Assembly (NCBI GenBank): GCA_016649715.1
Contig: JAENXC010000004.1
Location: 62,001-126,000 of the forward strand
DNA: 64,000 bases
Origin: Flavobacteriaceae bacterium
Lineage (GTDB): Bacteria; Bacteroidota; Bacteroidia; Flavobacteriales; Flavobacteriaceae
Direction of reading: 5' to 3'
The notes beneath the pieces are model-generated. The model did not search any database, had not been told where the DNA came from, and saw only the letters and a list, made by a program, of their open reading frames with translations. Below, piece after piece: positions 16,705 to 25,319 of this stretch. Position numbers and translations under genes: made by a program. Position 1 is the first letter of the stretch. Each line of letters starts with the position of its first letter.

Positions 16705-16736
16705 AAGTAAATTCAGAAAAAGAAGAATTGAAATAC

Positions 16737-16770
16737 AAAAGACCTCCAAAAATAATTTTGGAAGTCTTTA
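16737..16770. terminator. Bidirectional terminator between EamA and small membrane protein genes
   Basis: AAAGACCTCCAAAA/TTTTGGAAGTCTTT pairs with one mismatch around a 3-base loop and has A- and T-runs on the two sides. It fits termination of both convergent genes. Confidence 0.75.
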
Positions 16771-16791
16771 TAAAAACTTAACGGTAAAGGA

Positions 16792-16947
16792 TTAAACCCT
16801 TCTTCCGGTAAGTAGTTTGTAAACTATCAATATTACTGCAATTACCAGCAAAAGGTGGATAATACCGCCTACTGCAGGAAATAGAAAAAAGCCACCGAGC
16901 CAGCTCAGTACGAGCAAGACTACAATAATCCATAAAATGTCTCCCAT
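16792..16947 (-). CDS. Small lmo0937-family membrane protein, 51 residues
   Basis: Reading the minus strand gives a 51-residue protein: MGDILWIIVVLLVLSWLGGF, then FLFPAVGGIIHLLLVIAVIL and IVYKLLTGRRV. It matches the lmo0937-type family of tiny two-helix membrane proteins, with the GG-F-F motif between the helices and a positively charged end. These occur widely in Bacteroidota; their function is unknown but some are stress-induced. Another open frame covers the same bases but shows no conserved pattern. Confidence is high because the whole length fits the family. Confidence 0.85.
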   Translation of the reverse strand: MGDILWIIVVLLVLSWLGGFFLFPAVGGIIHLLLVIAVILIVYKLLTGRRV

Positions 16948-17280
16948 TGTTGTTTCGTTTAATTGTTAGTGAAGTGAATTTAGTTTTTATTGAAATTAAG
17001 CAAAAGCTCAATTCGGTTTTTTACTGACTTGAAAAAAAACAATTTAACTAAATTCAGAAGTTAATCAGCCTTGCCAAGATACAACACAATGAACATAAGT
17101 TGCTGAGAGACAATAGTTAATACTTTGTTATTTTAATAGAATCACTATTTGGTAATCAATTAAGTATTAACACTGCCTTAACCCAATTTTGTTGGATGGG
17201 TAAATACCTTTACAAGTTCAACCAATTATTTTTAGTACTTTTTTAATCAAAATTGAATAACAAAATTTAAATATAATTTA
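16948..17280. other. AT-rich divergent intergenic region, no gene
   Basis: This gap of 333 bases separates the divergent small membrane protein gene and the alcohol dehydrogenase gene. It is strongly AT-rich and must contain both promoters. No exact TAnnTTTG element is seen close to the dehydrogenase; the nearest is TACCTTTA around 17205. No repeats or ORF worth reporting were found. Confidence 0.5.
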
Positions 17281-18333
17281 ATGACAATAACAACAAAAGC
17301 TTACGGCGTACAAAGTGAAAAAGACAACCTAAAACCAATGGACATCCAGCGTAGGGAAGTGGGGGATGACGATGTAAAACTTGACATTACCTATTGTGGC
17401 GTTTGCCATAGCGACATCCACACCGCTCGCAATGAGTGGGGCGGTTCAAAATATCCTGTGGTTCCCGGCCATGAAATTATTGGCCACGTTACCGCCGTTG
17501 GCAAAAATGTAAAAAACTTCAAAATAGGCGATGTAGTTGGCGTGGGCTGTTTGGTAGATTCCTGCCAGGAATGTGCCCAATGCAAAAACAATATGGAGCA
17601 ATTCTGCGAAAAAGGCGCAACGTTTACCTACAATAGCGCAGATAAACACTTAAAAGGCAAACAAACCTTCGGCGGCTATTCCACCAGCGTAGTAGTGAAC
17701 AAAGAGTTCGTTCTCAACATTCCCAAAAACTTAGACGAGGCCGGCGCAGCACCTTTGCTGTGCGCAGGTATTACTACTTGGTCGCCACTTAGGCATTGGA
17801 AGGTAAAAAAAGGCGACAAAGTGGGCGTTATTGGTTTGGGCGGTCTGGGCCATATGGGCGTTAAATTTGCCAATGCTTTGGGTGCGCACGTTGTAATGAT
17901 TACAACCTCACCCTCAAAAGCAGCGGATGCCAAAAAACTGGGAGCCCACGAAGTGCTCATCAGCAAAAACGATGCGGAAATGGCAAAACACAAAGGCACG
18001 TTCGATTTTATTTTGAACACCATACCCGTAGGCCACAAGATGGATCCATACCTTTCCCTTTTAAAAGTTGATGCAACAATGGTACTGGTTGGCGCCGTAG
18101 AACCTTTGGAGCCATTCCACGGTGGCGGCATCATTTCGGGCCGCAAGCGCATTGCTGGGTCTTTGATTGGCGGGATTAAGGAAACCCAGGAAATGCTAGA
18201 TTTCTGTGGCAAACACAACATCGTTTCAGATATTGAACTGATTGACATCAAAGACATCAACACGGCCTATGACCGCGTGGTAAAGGCAGATGTAAAATAC
18301 CGTTTTGTGATTGATATGGCTTCGCTTAAATAA
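17281..18333 (+). CDS. Zinc-dependent NAD(P) alcohol dehydrogenase
   Basis: A 350-residue medium-chain dehydrogenase of the cinnamyl alcohol dehydrogenase/YahK type. It has the catalytic-zinc motif CGVCHSDIHTARNEW (residues 38-52) with GHEIIGHVTAVG after it. The structural-zinc cysteines follow in DSCQECAQCKNNMEQFC (C-x2-C-x2-C-x7-C), and the NAD(P) fold has GVIGLGGLGHMGVKFANALG near residue 180. It reduces aldehydes or oxidises primary alcohols, most often with NADP(H) in this clade. The gene stands alone and ends with a strong terminator. The physiological substrate is not evident. Confidence 0.93.
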   Translation: MTITTKAYGVQSEKDNLKPMDIQRREVGDDDVKLDITYCGVCHSDIHTARNEWGGSKYPVVPGHEIIGHVTAVGKNVKNFKIGDVVGVGCLVDSCQECAQCKNNMEQFCEKGATFTYNSADKHLKGKQTFGGYSTSVVVNKEFVLNIPKNLDEAGAAPLLCAGITTWSPLRHWKVKKGDKVGVIGLGGLGHMGVKFANALGAHVVMITTSPSKAADAKKLGAHEVLISKNDAEMAKHKGTFDFILNTIPVGHKMDPYLSLLKVDATMVLVGAVEPLEPFHGGGIISGRKRIAGSLIGGIKETQEMLDFCGKHNIVSDIELIDIKDINTAYDRVVKADVKYRFVIDMASLK

Positions 18334-18375
18334 AGAACAGAGAAGCAAGAGCCAAGAGTAAAGAACTAACATATA

Positions 18376-18419
18376 CCCCCTAAAACTATTTGCATAAATA
18401 GTTTTAGGGGGTTCTTTAT
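18376..18419 (+). terminator. Terminator of the alcohol dehydrogenase gene
   Basis: CCCCCTAAAACTATTT and its exact complement enclose a 4-base loop and are followed by TTCTTTATT. It is one of the strongest hairpins in the window. Confidence 0.88.
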
Positions 18420-18589
18420 TAATTTATATTGTTATTGGGAGTGAAGTATGGCAAATCGAAGATTCAACAGCGTTAATCTCAAAACGCTATTCTAAAGTGA
18501 ATAAAAAATTCCATACATTAATATCTTATCTTCACAGTTTTAAATCAATAACCTATTATCTTAAACAACTATTTCCTAAACAACCAATC

Positions 18590-19330
18590 ATGAACAGTAT
18601 ACTAAAAATTTCAGTAATTGCCTTTGCGTTTTTGGCCTTTACAGGCTGTAAGCAAGAGCAAAAATTAGACAAAGAAGTAGAGCAACAAGAAGTTACAGCC
18701 ATACTGGTTGGAGACGTTATGACCCAAGCACAGCAAACCGCACTAACGCCAGCTGCTGTAATAAAATCCCTCACTGAAGGAAACGCAAGGTTTATGAATA
18801 ATAAACCTACCGCAAGAGACCAATCAAAACAAGTGGAGAACAGCGCTACAGGGCAGTATCCAGAAGCCGTAATACTATCTTGTATAGACAGTAGGGTTCC
18901 CGTGGAAGATGTATTTGACAGAGGAATAGGCGATGTTTTTGTGGCACGTGTAGCAGGTAACTTCGCCAATGAAGATATACTTGGCAGTATGGAATACGCC
19001 TGCAAAGTATCAGGCTCAAAGCTTGTGCTGGTATTGGGCCACGAACATTGTGGTGCCATTAAGGCTGCCGTAGATGATGTTAAATTAGGTAACATTACAC
19101 CTATGCTTCAAAAAATAAAGCCAGCTATTGCAATGGTGGACTACAAAGGAGAAAAGAATTCAAAAAACGATGAATTTGTGGCTATGGCCTGCGAAAGCAA
19201 CGTGCGAAACACCATAAACAACATCCGGAAAAACAGCCCAATCCTTAAGGAAATGGAAGATAAGGGCGAAATAAAAATAGTAGGTGCAGTTTACAATCTG
19301 GAAACTGGAAAAGTAGATTGGTTAGACTAA
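18590..19330 (+). CDS. Beta-class carbonic anhydrase, predicted lipoprotein
   Basis: The start is placed at the ATG giving MNSILKISVIAFAFLAFTGC, a lipoprotein signal peptide with lipobox FTGC (lipidated cysteine 20); the product is 246 residues. A longer frame exists but would hide the signal. The catalytic domain shows the zinc ligands and dyad of beta carbonic anhydrases: CIDSR at 98-102 (C98, D100, R102) and GHEHCGA at 150-156 (H151, C154). It interconverts CO2 and bicarbonate. Location outside the cytoplasm is unusual for this class, since most bacterial relatives are cytosolic. It is close to an MFS transporter gene but separated from it by 420 bases. Confidence 0.9.
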   Translation: MNSILKISVIAFAFLAFTGCKQEQKLDKEVEQQEVTAILVGDVMTQAQQTALTPAAVIKSLTEGNARFMNNKPTARDQSKQVENSATGQYPEAVILSCIDSRVPVEDVFDRGIGDVFVARVAGNFANEDILGSMEYACKVSGSKLVLVLGHEHCGAIKAAVDDVKLGNITPMLQKIKPAIAMVDYKGEKNSKNDEFVAMACESNVRNTINNIRKNSPILKEMEDKGEIKIVGAVYNLETGKVDWLD

Positions 19331-19751
19331 AACCAACCCATTAAAGATAAGGCTTGCACAAAGCGTATCTACTTTAACTCCTCTATTATACAAAGCAGCT
19401 TTTTGGCTGCTTTGTTCTTTATATACAGGCTACAGCATCTCCCTCCTGCGCTGTAACTATTAAAATTTTAAAGAAAAACAGGTTAAAGAAATATGGATTA
19501 TCACTAAATTTGGTCTGAAGTCTAGTGCTATACTTTCTTCACTAAACATAAAAACCCATAGGTGCCAGACACCGTGTAAATTTTGAATACAGTTAATTTT
19601 TTAATTGAAATAGTTAGGCAGATATGCGGTACTATCACAATATAAGGCCTATAGATTATTGGCAATTATTTAGTAGTTTAATTGCGAAACAGCGCAAAGC
19701 TCTTACACAAAAACGTTACTAACTAGGACTCCTCATAAAAAAGAGCAACTA
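19331..19751. other. Intergenic region of 421 bases between carbonic anhydrase and MFS genes
   Basis: It contains the carbonic anhydrase terminator at its left end and no ORF. The only other notable item is a short hairpin GGTGCCAGACACC near 19561. The rest is AT-rich and presumably holds the MFS promoter, although no TAnnTTTG is convincing. Confidence 0.5.
19391..19420 (+). terminator. Terminator of the carbonic anhydrase gene
   Basis: CAAAGCAGC/GCTGCTTTG with a T-rich loop of 6 bases, followed by TTCTTT. Confidence 0.82.
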
Positions 19752-21002
19752 ATGGACACTACTGCAGCCACTTCAACAGAAGAAATTTCACACAAGCCGG
19801 TACACCCTTTTCTATTCACGATACTCATATTGCCGATGGGGGTGTCTGTTGGATTTGTATCGGTTACCCTTGGATATCTGTTATCAGAGGCAGGTGTTTC
19901 GGTTGAAAAGATAGCGGCTTTAGTAGGTGCTACACTGCTTCCCCATATTTTCAAATTTATATGGGCGCCTTTAGTTGATACGACCCTTTCTTTTAAGAAA
20001 TGGTATTTGATGGCGAGTATTATTAGTTCCGTTGGCATTATTGCTACGGGTATTTTCCCCTTGAATGCATCCAGTTTGCCTATTTTAACATTGATTGTTT
20101 TGGCTTCTCAGTTTGCTATTACCTTTTTGTGTATGGCGACAGAAGGTTTAATGGCCTATGATGTTCCTTTAGCATTAAAAGGAAGAGCTGGAGGGTTTTT
20201 TCAGGCCGGTAATCTTGGAGGTGTAGGTGTTGGCGGTGGCATTGGCCTTTTCTTGGCGCAGCGCTTATCTGCACCATGGATGGTAAGTGCATCTTTAGGC
20301 CTTATTTGTTTAGCTTGCTGTTTAGCACTCTTCTTTTTTAAAGACCCAAAAATTACGATCAAGGAAGAACAGCTTAGTAAAACTTATGAGAATCTATTTA
20401 AAGATGTATGGAACACCATTAAGACAAAAAGTGGTTTGTTGGCCCTAATGCTTTGCTTTCTCACCCTTGGCACTGGAGCTGCGGGCAATCTGTGGGCTTC
20501 TATAGCTAAAGACTGGCATGTCAGTGCCGATACGGTAGCATTAGTAACAGGAATAGCTAGTGGGTTAATTTCTGCAGTTGGTTGTATGATAGGTGGTTAT
20601 ATATGTGACCGGATGAATAGCCGAAATGCTTATTTGCTATTTGGGTTGCTGGCCGCCGCCGCCGCCGCAGGTTTGGGCTATGCGCCAAGAACAGAAATGA
20701 TGTTCATAATAGGGACTTCTTTCTATGCGATGACAACCGGCCTTTGCTATGCGGGCTTTACGGCTTTTGTACTGGAAGCCATTGGAAAAGGTGCGGCCGC
20801 TACGAAATATAATATTTTTGCAGCTCTGTCAAATTCCCCTATTTACCTAATGACCTATGTTGTTGGCATTGCCTACACACACCTTGGCGCAAAAGGAATG
20901 CTCAATACCGAAGCAGCTTTTGCTGTTGGCGCAGTATTACTTTTTATTGTAGTGCAAAAGATAATGTATCGGAATAAGGTAAAAGTCAAGTTAGGCATGT
21001 AA
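19752..21002 (+). CDS. MFS transporter (AmpG/acetyl-CoA transporter-like)
   Basis: A 416-residue protein with 12 predicted membrane helices. The first segment LPMGVSVGFVSVTLGYLLSEAG and the following FKFIWAPLVDTTLSFKKWYLM resemble the AmpG/PAT family of major facilitator proteins (helix 2-3 motif WAPLVD). Members import muropeptides or siderophore/acyl-linked compounds. A run of seven alanines (LLAAAAAAAGLG) occurs in helix 8. The substrate cannot be deduced. The gene has no same-strand partner close by. Confidence 0.82.
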   Translation: MDTTAATSTEEISHKPVHPFLFTILILPMGVSVGFVSVTLGYLLSEAGVSVEKIAALVGATLLPHIFKFIWAPLVDTTLSFKKWYLMASIISSVGIIATGIFPLNASSLPILTLIVLASQFAITFLCMATEGLMAYDVPLALKGRAGGFFQAGNLGGVGVGGGIGLFLAQRLSAPWMVSASLGLICLACCLALFFFKDPKITIKEEQLSKTYENLFKDVWNTIKTKSGLLALMLCFLTLGTGAAGNLWASIAKDWHVSADTVALVTGIASGLISAVGCMIGGYICDRMNSRNAYLLFGLLAAAAAAGLGYAPRTEMMFIIGTSFYAMTTGLCYAGFTAFVLEAIGKGAAATKYNIFAALSNSPIYLMTYVVGIAYTHLGAKGMLNTEAAFAVGAVLLFIVVQKIMYRNKVKVKLGM

Positions 21003-21025
21003 ATTAAAGCCACTGCGCTAAGTTC

Positions 21026-21075
21026 CTGCCGTATTTAACTCTTTCCACCATAACCCTGTCTATTTTTGCCGAAAA
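21026..21075 (+). repeat. Degenerate copy (i) of a helicase-type promoter
   Basis: CTGCCGTATTTAACTCTTTC... through TATTTTTGCCGAAAA aligns without gaps with 25073-25122 (42 of 50 identical by direct count) and with the promoter of the helicase at 26091. No helicase gene follows it. The -7-like element TATTTTTG is intact. Confidence 0.6.
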
Positions 21076-21211
21076 GCCCTGCTGGCGTGGGTATCCTACC
21101 CGTGTCCCCCCCTCCCAAAAAAAAACAGTGTGTAACCAAGTATTATAAATGGCAGGTGCAAGACGCTCGCGCTAGCAGGTGAAATTTAGGTGTATTCATA
21201 TTATACAATAA

Positions 21212-21240
21212 TTGCTATTTCAAAAATTATGTTAACTTTG
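21212..21240 (+). promoter_or_regulatory. Promoter of the histidine kinase gene (-33 TTG, -7 TAACTTTG)
   Basis: ATTGCT carries the -33 TTG, and TAACTTTG, an exact TAnnTTTG match, begins 18 bases further on. The start codon lies 17 bases after the -7 element. It is the best full promoter match in the window. Confidence 0.6.
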
Positions 21241-21257
21241 AAAAAAAAGATGTAATA

Positions 21258-22406
21258 ATGAGCAAAACAGCGAAAGTTCTACGTGAGAATATTCCTGAAA
21301 TAATGGATCTCTGGCAGCATCAAGTTATAAAAGATGTTCCTGCCGCAAAAGATGCCAATGCAATTGCGTTATTTGACCATCTTCCCAATATCATAATGGA
21401 TATTGCTGACCTCATGGAGCGAAGCGATAAAATGACAGATATTAATGCGGACAAGACTTATTCAGAAATTATAGAAAACAGTGTTACCCATGGCAGGCAC
21501 CGCGCAACTACTGCACATTATACTGTTGAACAGGTTGTTCACGAATACATTATTTTCCATCGCACTTTGAGTAAATATATATCCGCACACGGTGGCTACG
21601 ACCAACAAATGTCGCATTTATTAAAGTATGTAATTGAAACTTCCATTTTAAAATCTGTGGGCGCCTTTTCACTTGCAATTCAAGAAATGCAAGAAAAGCT
21701 AATAGGTACGCTTGCCCATGATATAAGAAATCCACTTTCAGCTGCACAATTGGCTTTACAAATGATGGAGCAGGACAAAACCGGGAAATGGACAGAAAAA
21801 ACAAGAAAAATGGCGCAAAGCAGTGTAAAGAAAGCCATAGACTTAATTGAAGGATTGATGAACGGAATATCCGTTAAAGCAGGTGAAGGGATGATGTTAT
21901 ATTTTGAGGAAACGGATTTAATAAAAGATATTAAATTGGTTCACGCAGAGTGTAAAGAGGTCTATACCAATAAAATAAATTTAGAATGTGAAGCAGAAAA
22001 AATAGAGGGAATTTTTGACAGTACAGCAATTAGAAGATTGCTTGAGAACGTCATTGGCAATGCTGTTAAATATGGGCTCTCTGAAAAACCAATCACTATT
22101 TCCATTACAGATGAAGAAGATGCTGTTGAAATAAAGGTTCATAATTTTGGAAATCCAATTCCTGAAGAAAAACAAGAACAGATTTTTAAGTTTATGGGCA
22201 CTGCTAAAAAAGATAAAAAATCGGTTTCTGGAAGTTGGGGAATGGGTTTGACTTTAGCCCAGATTGTTGCCGAGGCTCACGGTGGGGATATAAACCTCTT
22301 GAGCGATAAAAAAACGGGAACTACATTTATAATTACTTTAATCAAACAGTTCAACGAGCCAGGAAAGAAACGCGCAAGACTATCTTTTGTAGTAGAAAAC
22401 ATTTAG
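21258..22406 (+). CDS. Sensor histidine kinase with RsbRD-type N-terminal domain
   Basis: A 382-residue soluble kinase without membrane helices. The N-terminal 140 residues (LRENIPEIMDLWQ, then ATTAHYTVEQVVHEYIIFHR) fit the RsbRD_N domain, a globin-like sensor fold. The HisKA domain follows with LAHDIRNPLSA (phosphorylated histidine 154). The ATPase domain has the N box ENVIGNAVKYG near residue 265 and the G2 box GSWGMGLTLA near residue 328. It autophosphorylates and passes phosphate to an unknown response regulator; none is encoded nearby, so it is an orphan. The signal is presumably cytoplasmic. Confidence 0.9.
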   Translation: MSKTAKVLRENIPEIMDLWQHQVIKDVPAAKDANAIALFDHLPNIIMDIADLMERSDKMTDINADKTYSEIIENSVTHGRHRATTAHYTVEQVVHEYIIFHRTLSKYISAHGGYDQQMSHLLKYVIETSILKSVGAFSLAIQEMQEKLIGTLAHDIRNPLSAAQLALQMMEQDKTGKWTEKTRKMAQSSVKKAIDLIEGLMNGISVKAGEGMMLYFEETDLIKDIKLVHAECKEVYTNKINLECEAEKIEGIFDSTAIRRLLENVIGNAVKYGLSEKPITISITDEEDAVEIKVHNFGNPIPEEKQEQIFKFMGTAKKDKKSVSGSWGMGLTLAQIVAEAHGGDINLLSDKKTGTTFIITLIKQFNEPGKKRARLSFVVENI

Positions 22407-22561
22407 TGCGTAAATATGCCCCTTGGCGCGCGCGTCCCATACGTGCACTAACGCCCCCAACGCCATTAATTTTCTTTCGCCAATACCTTCGATTGAAATA
22501 ACCTCATATCTAAATGTTAAAGTTATTAAGAAACCTATGTTAAACGAATAGGGATTTTTAA

Positions 22562-22569
22562 TATATTTG
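22562..22569 (+). promoter_or_regulatory. -7 promoter element of the GNAT gene
   Basis: TATATTTG matches TAnnTTTG exactly, 43 bases before the start codon. The -33 region has no clear TTTG. Confidence 0.45.
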
Positions 22570-22612
22570 GATTGAAGCCGAGTGCTTTAGCTCCCCAGTC
22601 AATTTAAAGCCA

Positions 22613-23179
22613 ATGATAACAACCAGAATAGGGGCCAAGAATGATATAGATGGAATTTTATTTCTTCAAGAAAAATATTTATACAGGAACTTAACTGAAA
22701 TAGAGCGAAAAGATGGTTTTGTAACCACGCCTTTCACGGTTGATCAGATTGAAGAAATAATTGATCAAAATGGAGTTTTTGTAGCTGAAAATGAGCGGGC
22801 TGCAATTATTGCATACGCCTTCGCAGGAAGTTGGAAATATTTTGAACAATGGGAAATCTTCAACTTTATGGTATCCCGTTTTCCTAAATTATCTTTTAAT
22901 GGAAATAATATAACAACCACCAATAGCTTTCAATATGGTCCAGTTTGTATTGATAAAGCCTACAGGGGGAAGGGTGTGTTAAACTTGATTTTTGAGGAAA
23001 TGAGGCTTGAATTCATCAAAAAATATCCGATCTCTGTTACATTTATAAATAAAGTGAACGTGATTTCTGAAAAGGCCCACACCAAAAAACTGGGCTGGGA
23101 AATAATAGATGAATTTGAATTTAATAACAACACCTATATCGGATTGGCATTCGCTATGAAAAACTCTGTGTTGAAATAA
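22613..23179 (+). CDS. GNAT-family N-acetyltransferase
   Basis: A 188-residue protein with the GNAT fold. The acetyl-CoA-binding motif A is visible as YGPVCIDKAYRGKGVLNLIFEEM (about residues 118-140; Q/R-x-x-G-x-G/A represented by RGKGVL). It begins TTRIGAKNDIDGILFLQEKYLY, the normal first strand and helix. A moderately long insertion (about 80-115) with aromatic residues (WKYFEQWEIFNFMVSRFP) may form the acceptor site. The acceptor is unknown. The gene has its own promoter and sits between a kinase and an oxidoreductase gene with no obvious link. Confidence 0.8.
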   Translation: MITTRIGAKNDIDGILFLQEKYLYRNLTEIERKDGFVTTPFTVDQIEEIIDQNGVFVAENERAAIIAYAFAGSWKYFEQWEIFNFMVSRFPKLSFNGNNITTTNSFQYGPVCIDKAYRGKGVLNLIFEEMRLEFIKKYPISVTFINKVNVISEKAHTKKLGWEIIDEFEFNNNTYIGLAFAMKNSVLK

Positions 23180-23243
23180 AGAAACCCCAATTGATTAAGA
23201 CTTAAAAAGTATTATAATTATTTCATTCTTAAAAAGCTTCACT

Positions 23244-24899
23244 ATGAAAAAAGCAAAAACCAACATTTTAAGAAAGTTAATTGAAAATTTAAACAAAGAA
23301 GTCAAGGAATACAACGTGTCAAATGATACTCCTGCTACTCTGTACAGCAGAAGAAAATTTATTGCCGACACCACAAAAGGGACAATTGGGATAGGGCTGG
23401 TGGTGAGTTTACCTTCCTTTATTGTTTCCTGTAAAAATAATACAACTGCCGCTACCGCCAATATTTTAGACATTGCCATTCTGGGAGGGGGAATAGCGGG
23501 TCTGAATTGCGCGAACCATCTATTGAATTCAAAACTGAACTTTAAGGTATTTGAAGGCAGTAGAAGAATGGGAGGTAGGATTCTTACCCATTACAACGAT
23601 TCGCTCGGTTTGGGTATCTTTCCTGAATTCGGTGGGGATTTTATAGATTCAGACCACGAAGATATGCTGAATCTCGCCAAGGAATTCAACCTTGAATTTA
23701 TTGATTTGGTGGAAGAACAACAATCAAGAAACCTAATTAAGGATGTTTACTATTTTGATGATAGAATAATTTCCGAAGAGGAAATAATAAAGGAATTCAA
23801 AAAGATTACCGAAAAAATTGCAACAGATAAAAATTCCCTTGGCGAAGATTACGACACTCCCGAAGCCATAGCTTTAGACAACACCGCATTAAGTGATTAT
23901 ATCGCATCCTTAAACTGCGCCAATTGGCTGAAAGAGCTTTTTAATGCGGCCTTCATAGCTGAATACGGATTGGATTGTTCAGAACAATCTACCATAAACC
24001 TTCTGGACATGATTGATACTGACACAAGCGAAGGGTTTAAGGTTTTTGGCGAAAGTGATGAACGGTTCAGAATACACGGAGGCAACTCAAAAATCATCGA
24101 GGGTTTGGTTAAAAAAATTGGAGAGGAAAGGATAGCAATAAATTACGAGGTTTTAGAAATCAATGAAACCGAAGAAGATTTTTACCAAGTTAAATTTGCC
24201 AATAACGAAGAAGTTTTAGCGAAGAAGATTGTTTGCACCATTCCGTTTACACTATTGCGCAAAATAAAACTTGACCTTAAAGATATTCCAACGGAAAAGC
24301 AAAAGTGTATTGATGAATTGGGGTATGGTATGAACACAAAACTTGTGTTGGGATACACGGGAACGCCTTGGACCGAAGCGCCTAATAATGCAATGGGGTA
24401 TCTGTTCCATAAGGACATTGTGAACGGTTGGGACAGCAGTTACAACAAAACCCCCAACAACAATAATGGGGCTTATGTTTGCTATTTTGGAGGTGCTTTC
24501 TCAGTAAATCTTGACAAGGAATCATTTAAAAACAAGATGGCGCCGCCGGACCACAGTTGGAAAACGGAATTGCCAGTAGAGACGGTTACTAACTTCGTCA
24601 ATGAACTCGACAAGGTATTTGTAAATTCAAAAGAGAAATTTCTAGAGAAACACGTATTCGTAAATTGGATAGATTATCCGTATGCAAAAGGCAGTTATTC
24701 CTGTTATAAAAAAGGGCAGTGGACAACTATTTCGGGCTTGGAGATGGAAGCTGTTGGAAACTTTTATTTTGCTGGGGAACACTGTAGCGAGGATTTTCAA
24801 GGTTTTATGAATGGCGCTGCCGAAACGGGAAGGAGAGTAGCGGAAAAACTTTCGCAAGTAACAACTAAAAGAGAAGCAGCATCAAGTGTAAATAGTTAA
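23244..24899 (+). CDS. Flavin monoamine oxidase-type oxidoreductase, Tat-exported
   Basis: A 551-residue flavoprotein. Residues 35-63 form a Tat-like signal: SRRKFI, then a weakly hydrophobic stretch and PSFIVSC, whose cysteine 63 could be lipidated. The FAD-binding motif follows directly, DIAILGGGIAGLNCANHLL (about 76-94), with FEGSRRMGGRI after it, the GG doublet of amine oxidases. Near the end GNFYFAGEHCSEDFQGFMNGAAETGRR is the second flavin-contact motif. It should oxidise an amine or amino acid outside the cytoplasm, giving H2O2. The 34 residues before the Tat motif are unusually long and polar. The substrate is unknown. Confidence 0.87.
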   Translation: MKKAKTNILRKLIENLNKEVKEYNVSNDTPATLYSRRKFIADTTKGTIGIGLVVSLPSFIVSCKNNTTAATANILDIAILGGGIAGLNCANHLLNSKLNFKVFEGSRRMGGRILTHYNDSLGLGIFPEFGGDFIDSDHEDMLNLAKEFNLEFIDLVEEQQSRNLIKDVYYFDDRIISEEEIIKEFKKITEKIATDKNSLGEDYDTPEAIALDNTALSDYIASLNCANWLKELFNAAFIAEYGLDCSEQSTINLLDMIDTDTSEGFKVFGESDERFRIHGGNSKIIEGLVKKIGEERIAINYEVLEINETEEDFYQVKFANNEEVLAKKIVCTIPFTLLRKIKLDLKDIPTEKQKCIDELGYGMNTKLVLGYTGTPWTEAPNNAMGYLFHKDIVNGWDSSYNKTPNNNNGAYVCYFGGAFSVNLDKESFKNKMAPPDHSWKTELPVETVTNFVNELDKVFVNSKEKFLEKHVFVNWIDYPYAKGSYSCYKKGQWTTISGLEMEAVGNFYFAGEHCSEDFQGFMNGAAETGRRVAEKLSQVTTKREAASSVNS

Positions 24900-24951
24900 T
24901 CGTTAATAGAATAGCTTTTTTACCACAAAGGACACAATGGTTTTGCACAAA

Positions 24952-24971
24952 CCTGTCTGCCGGCAGGCAGG
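24952..24971. repeat. Copy of the TGCCTGCCGGCAGGCA palindrome (intergenic)
   Basis: CCTGTCTGCCGGCAGGCAGG differs by one base from a perfect 20-bp palindrome. Two perfect cores of the same sequence lie inside coding regions at 34794 and 55772. Confidence 0.8.
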
Positions 24972-25072
24972 GTTCACAAAGAAACTCTGTGTGCTTGTGC
25001 CTTCTTTGTGCTCTCTGTGGTTTTTAATACTCAACACGCATATCCAATTTACCACAACAATCATAATTTTCC

Positions 25073-25140
25073 CTACCGTATTTAACCCTTTCCATCAAAA
25101 CCCTGGCTATCTTTACAGAAAATAGCTTTATGCCCAAATA
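25073..25140 (+). repeat. Degenerate copy (ii) of the helicase promoter with start-codon relic
   Basis: CTACCGTATTTAACCC... through TATCTTTACAGAAAATAGCTTTATGCCC corresponds to the promoter and first codons of the helicase gene at 26091 (CTTTATGCCCAA is shared). The frame stops or diverges immediately afterwards, so this is a relic. Confidence 0.65.
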
Positions 25141-25319
25141 ATGTTACTGCTGCCATCGTACACTGAACTATTATAAATTTTTGTTTTTATTTCATCCATT
25201 CGGAGGGAATTCGACCTAATTAATTATCTTTCGACTGTGATGGAACCTATCAAAACAGGTAAATATAGACTGTTGTGCGGTAATTGTTAAATAGAAATTT
25301 TAGTAAAGAAAAGTAAAAA

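Larger units (their letters stand above)
24900..25319. other. Repeat-containing intergenic region, no gene
   Basis: A gap of 420 bases. It contains an inverted pair of ACCACAAAGG/CTCTGTGGT sequences (24920-25025). A CCTGTCTGCCGGCAGGCAGG palindrome (24952-24971) lies between the arms. A decayed promoter copy (25073-25140) follows. A short open frame across it has no conserved pattern and is made from these repeats. Confidence 0.7.

Noticed and set aside
16778-17011. A 77-residue open frame on the minus strand over the small membrane protein gene
   Set aside because: It is read in a different frame from the lmo0937-family protein, which fits a known family over its full length. The longer frame has no conserved pattern.
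23195-23479. A 94-residue minus-strand hydrophobic frame over the signal region of the amine oxidase
   Set aside because: Hydrophobicity results from the opposite strand of a signal sequence; no conserved features.
24937-25125. A 62-residue open frame in the repeat-rich gap
   Set aside because: It is composed of the palindromic and ACCACAAAG repeats and shows no conserved pattern.
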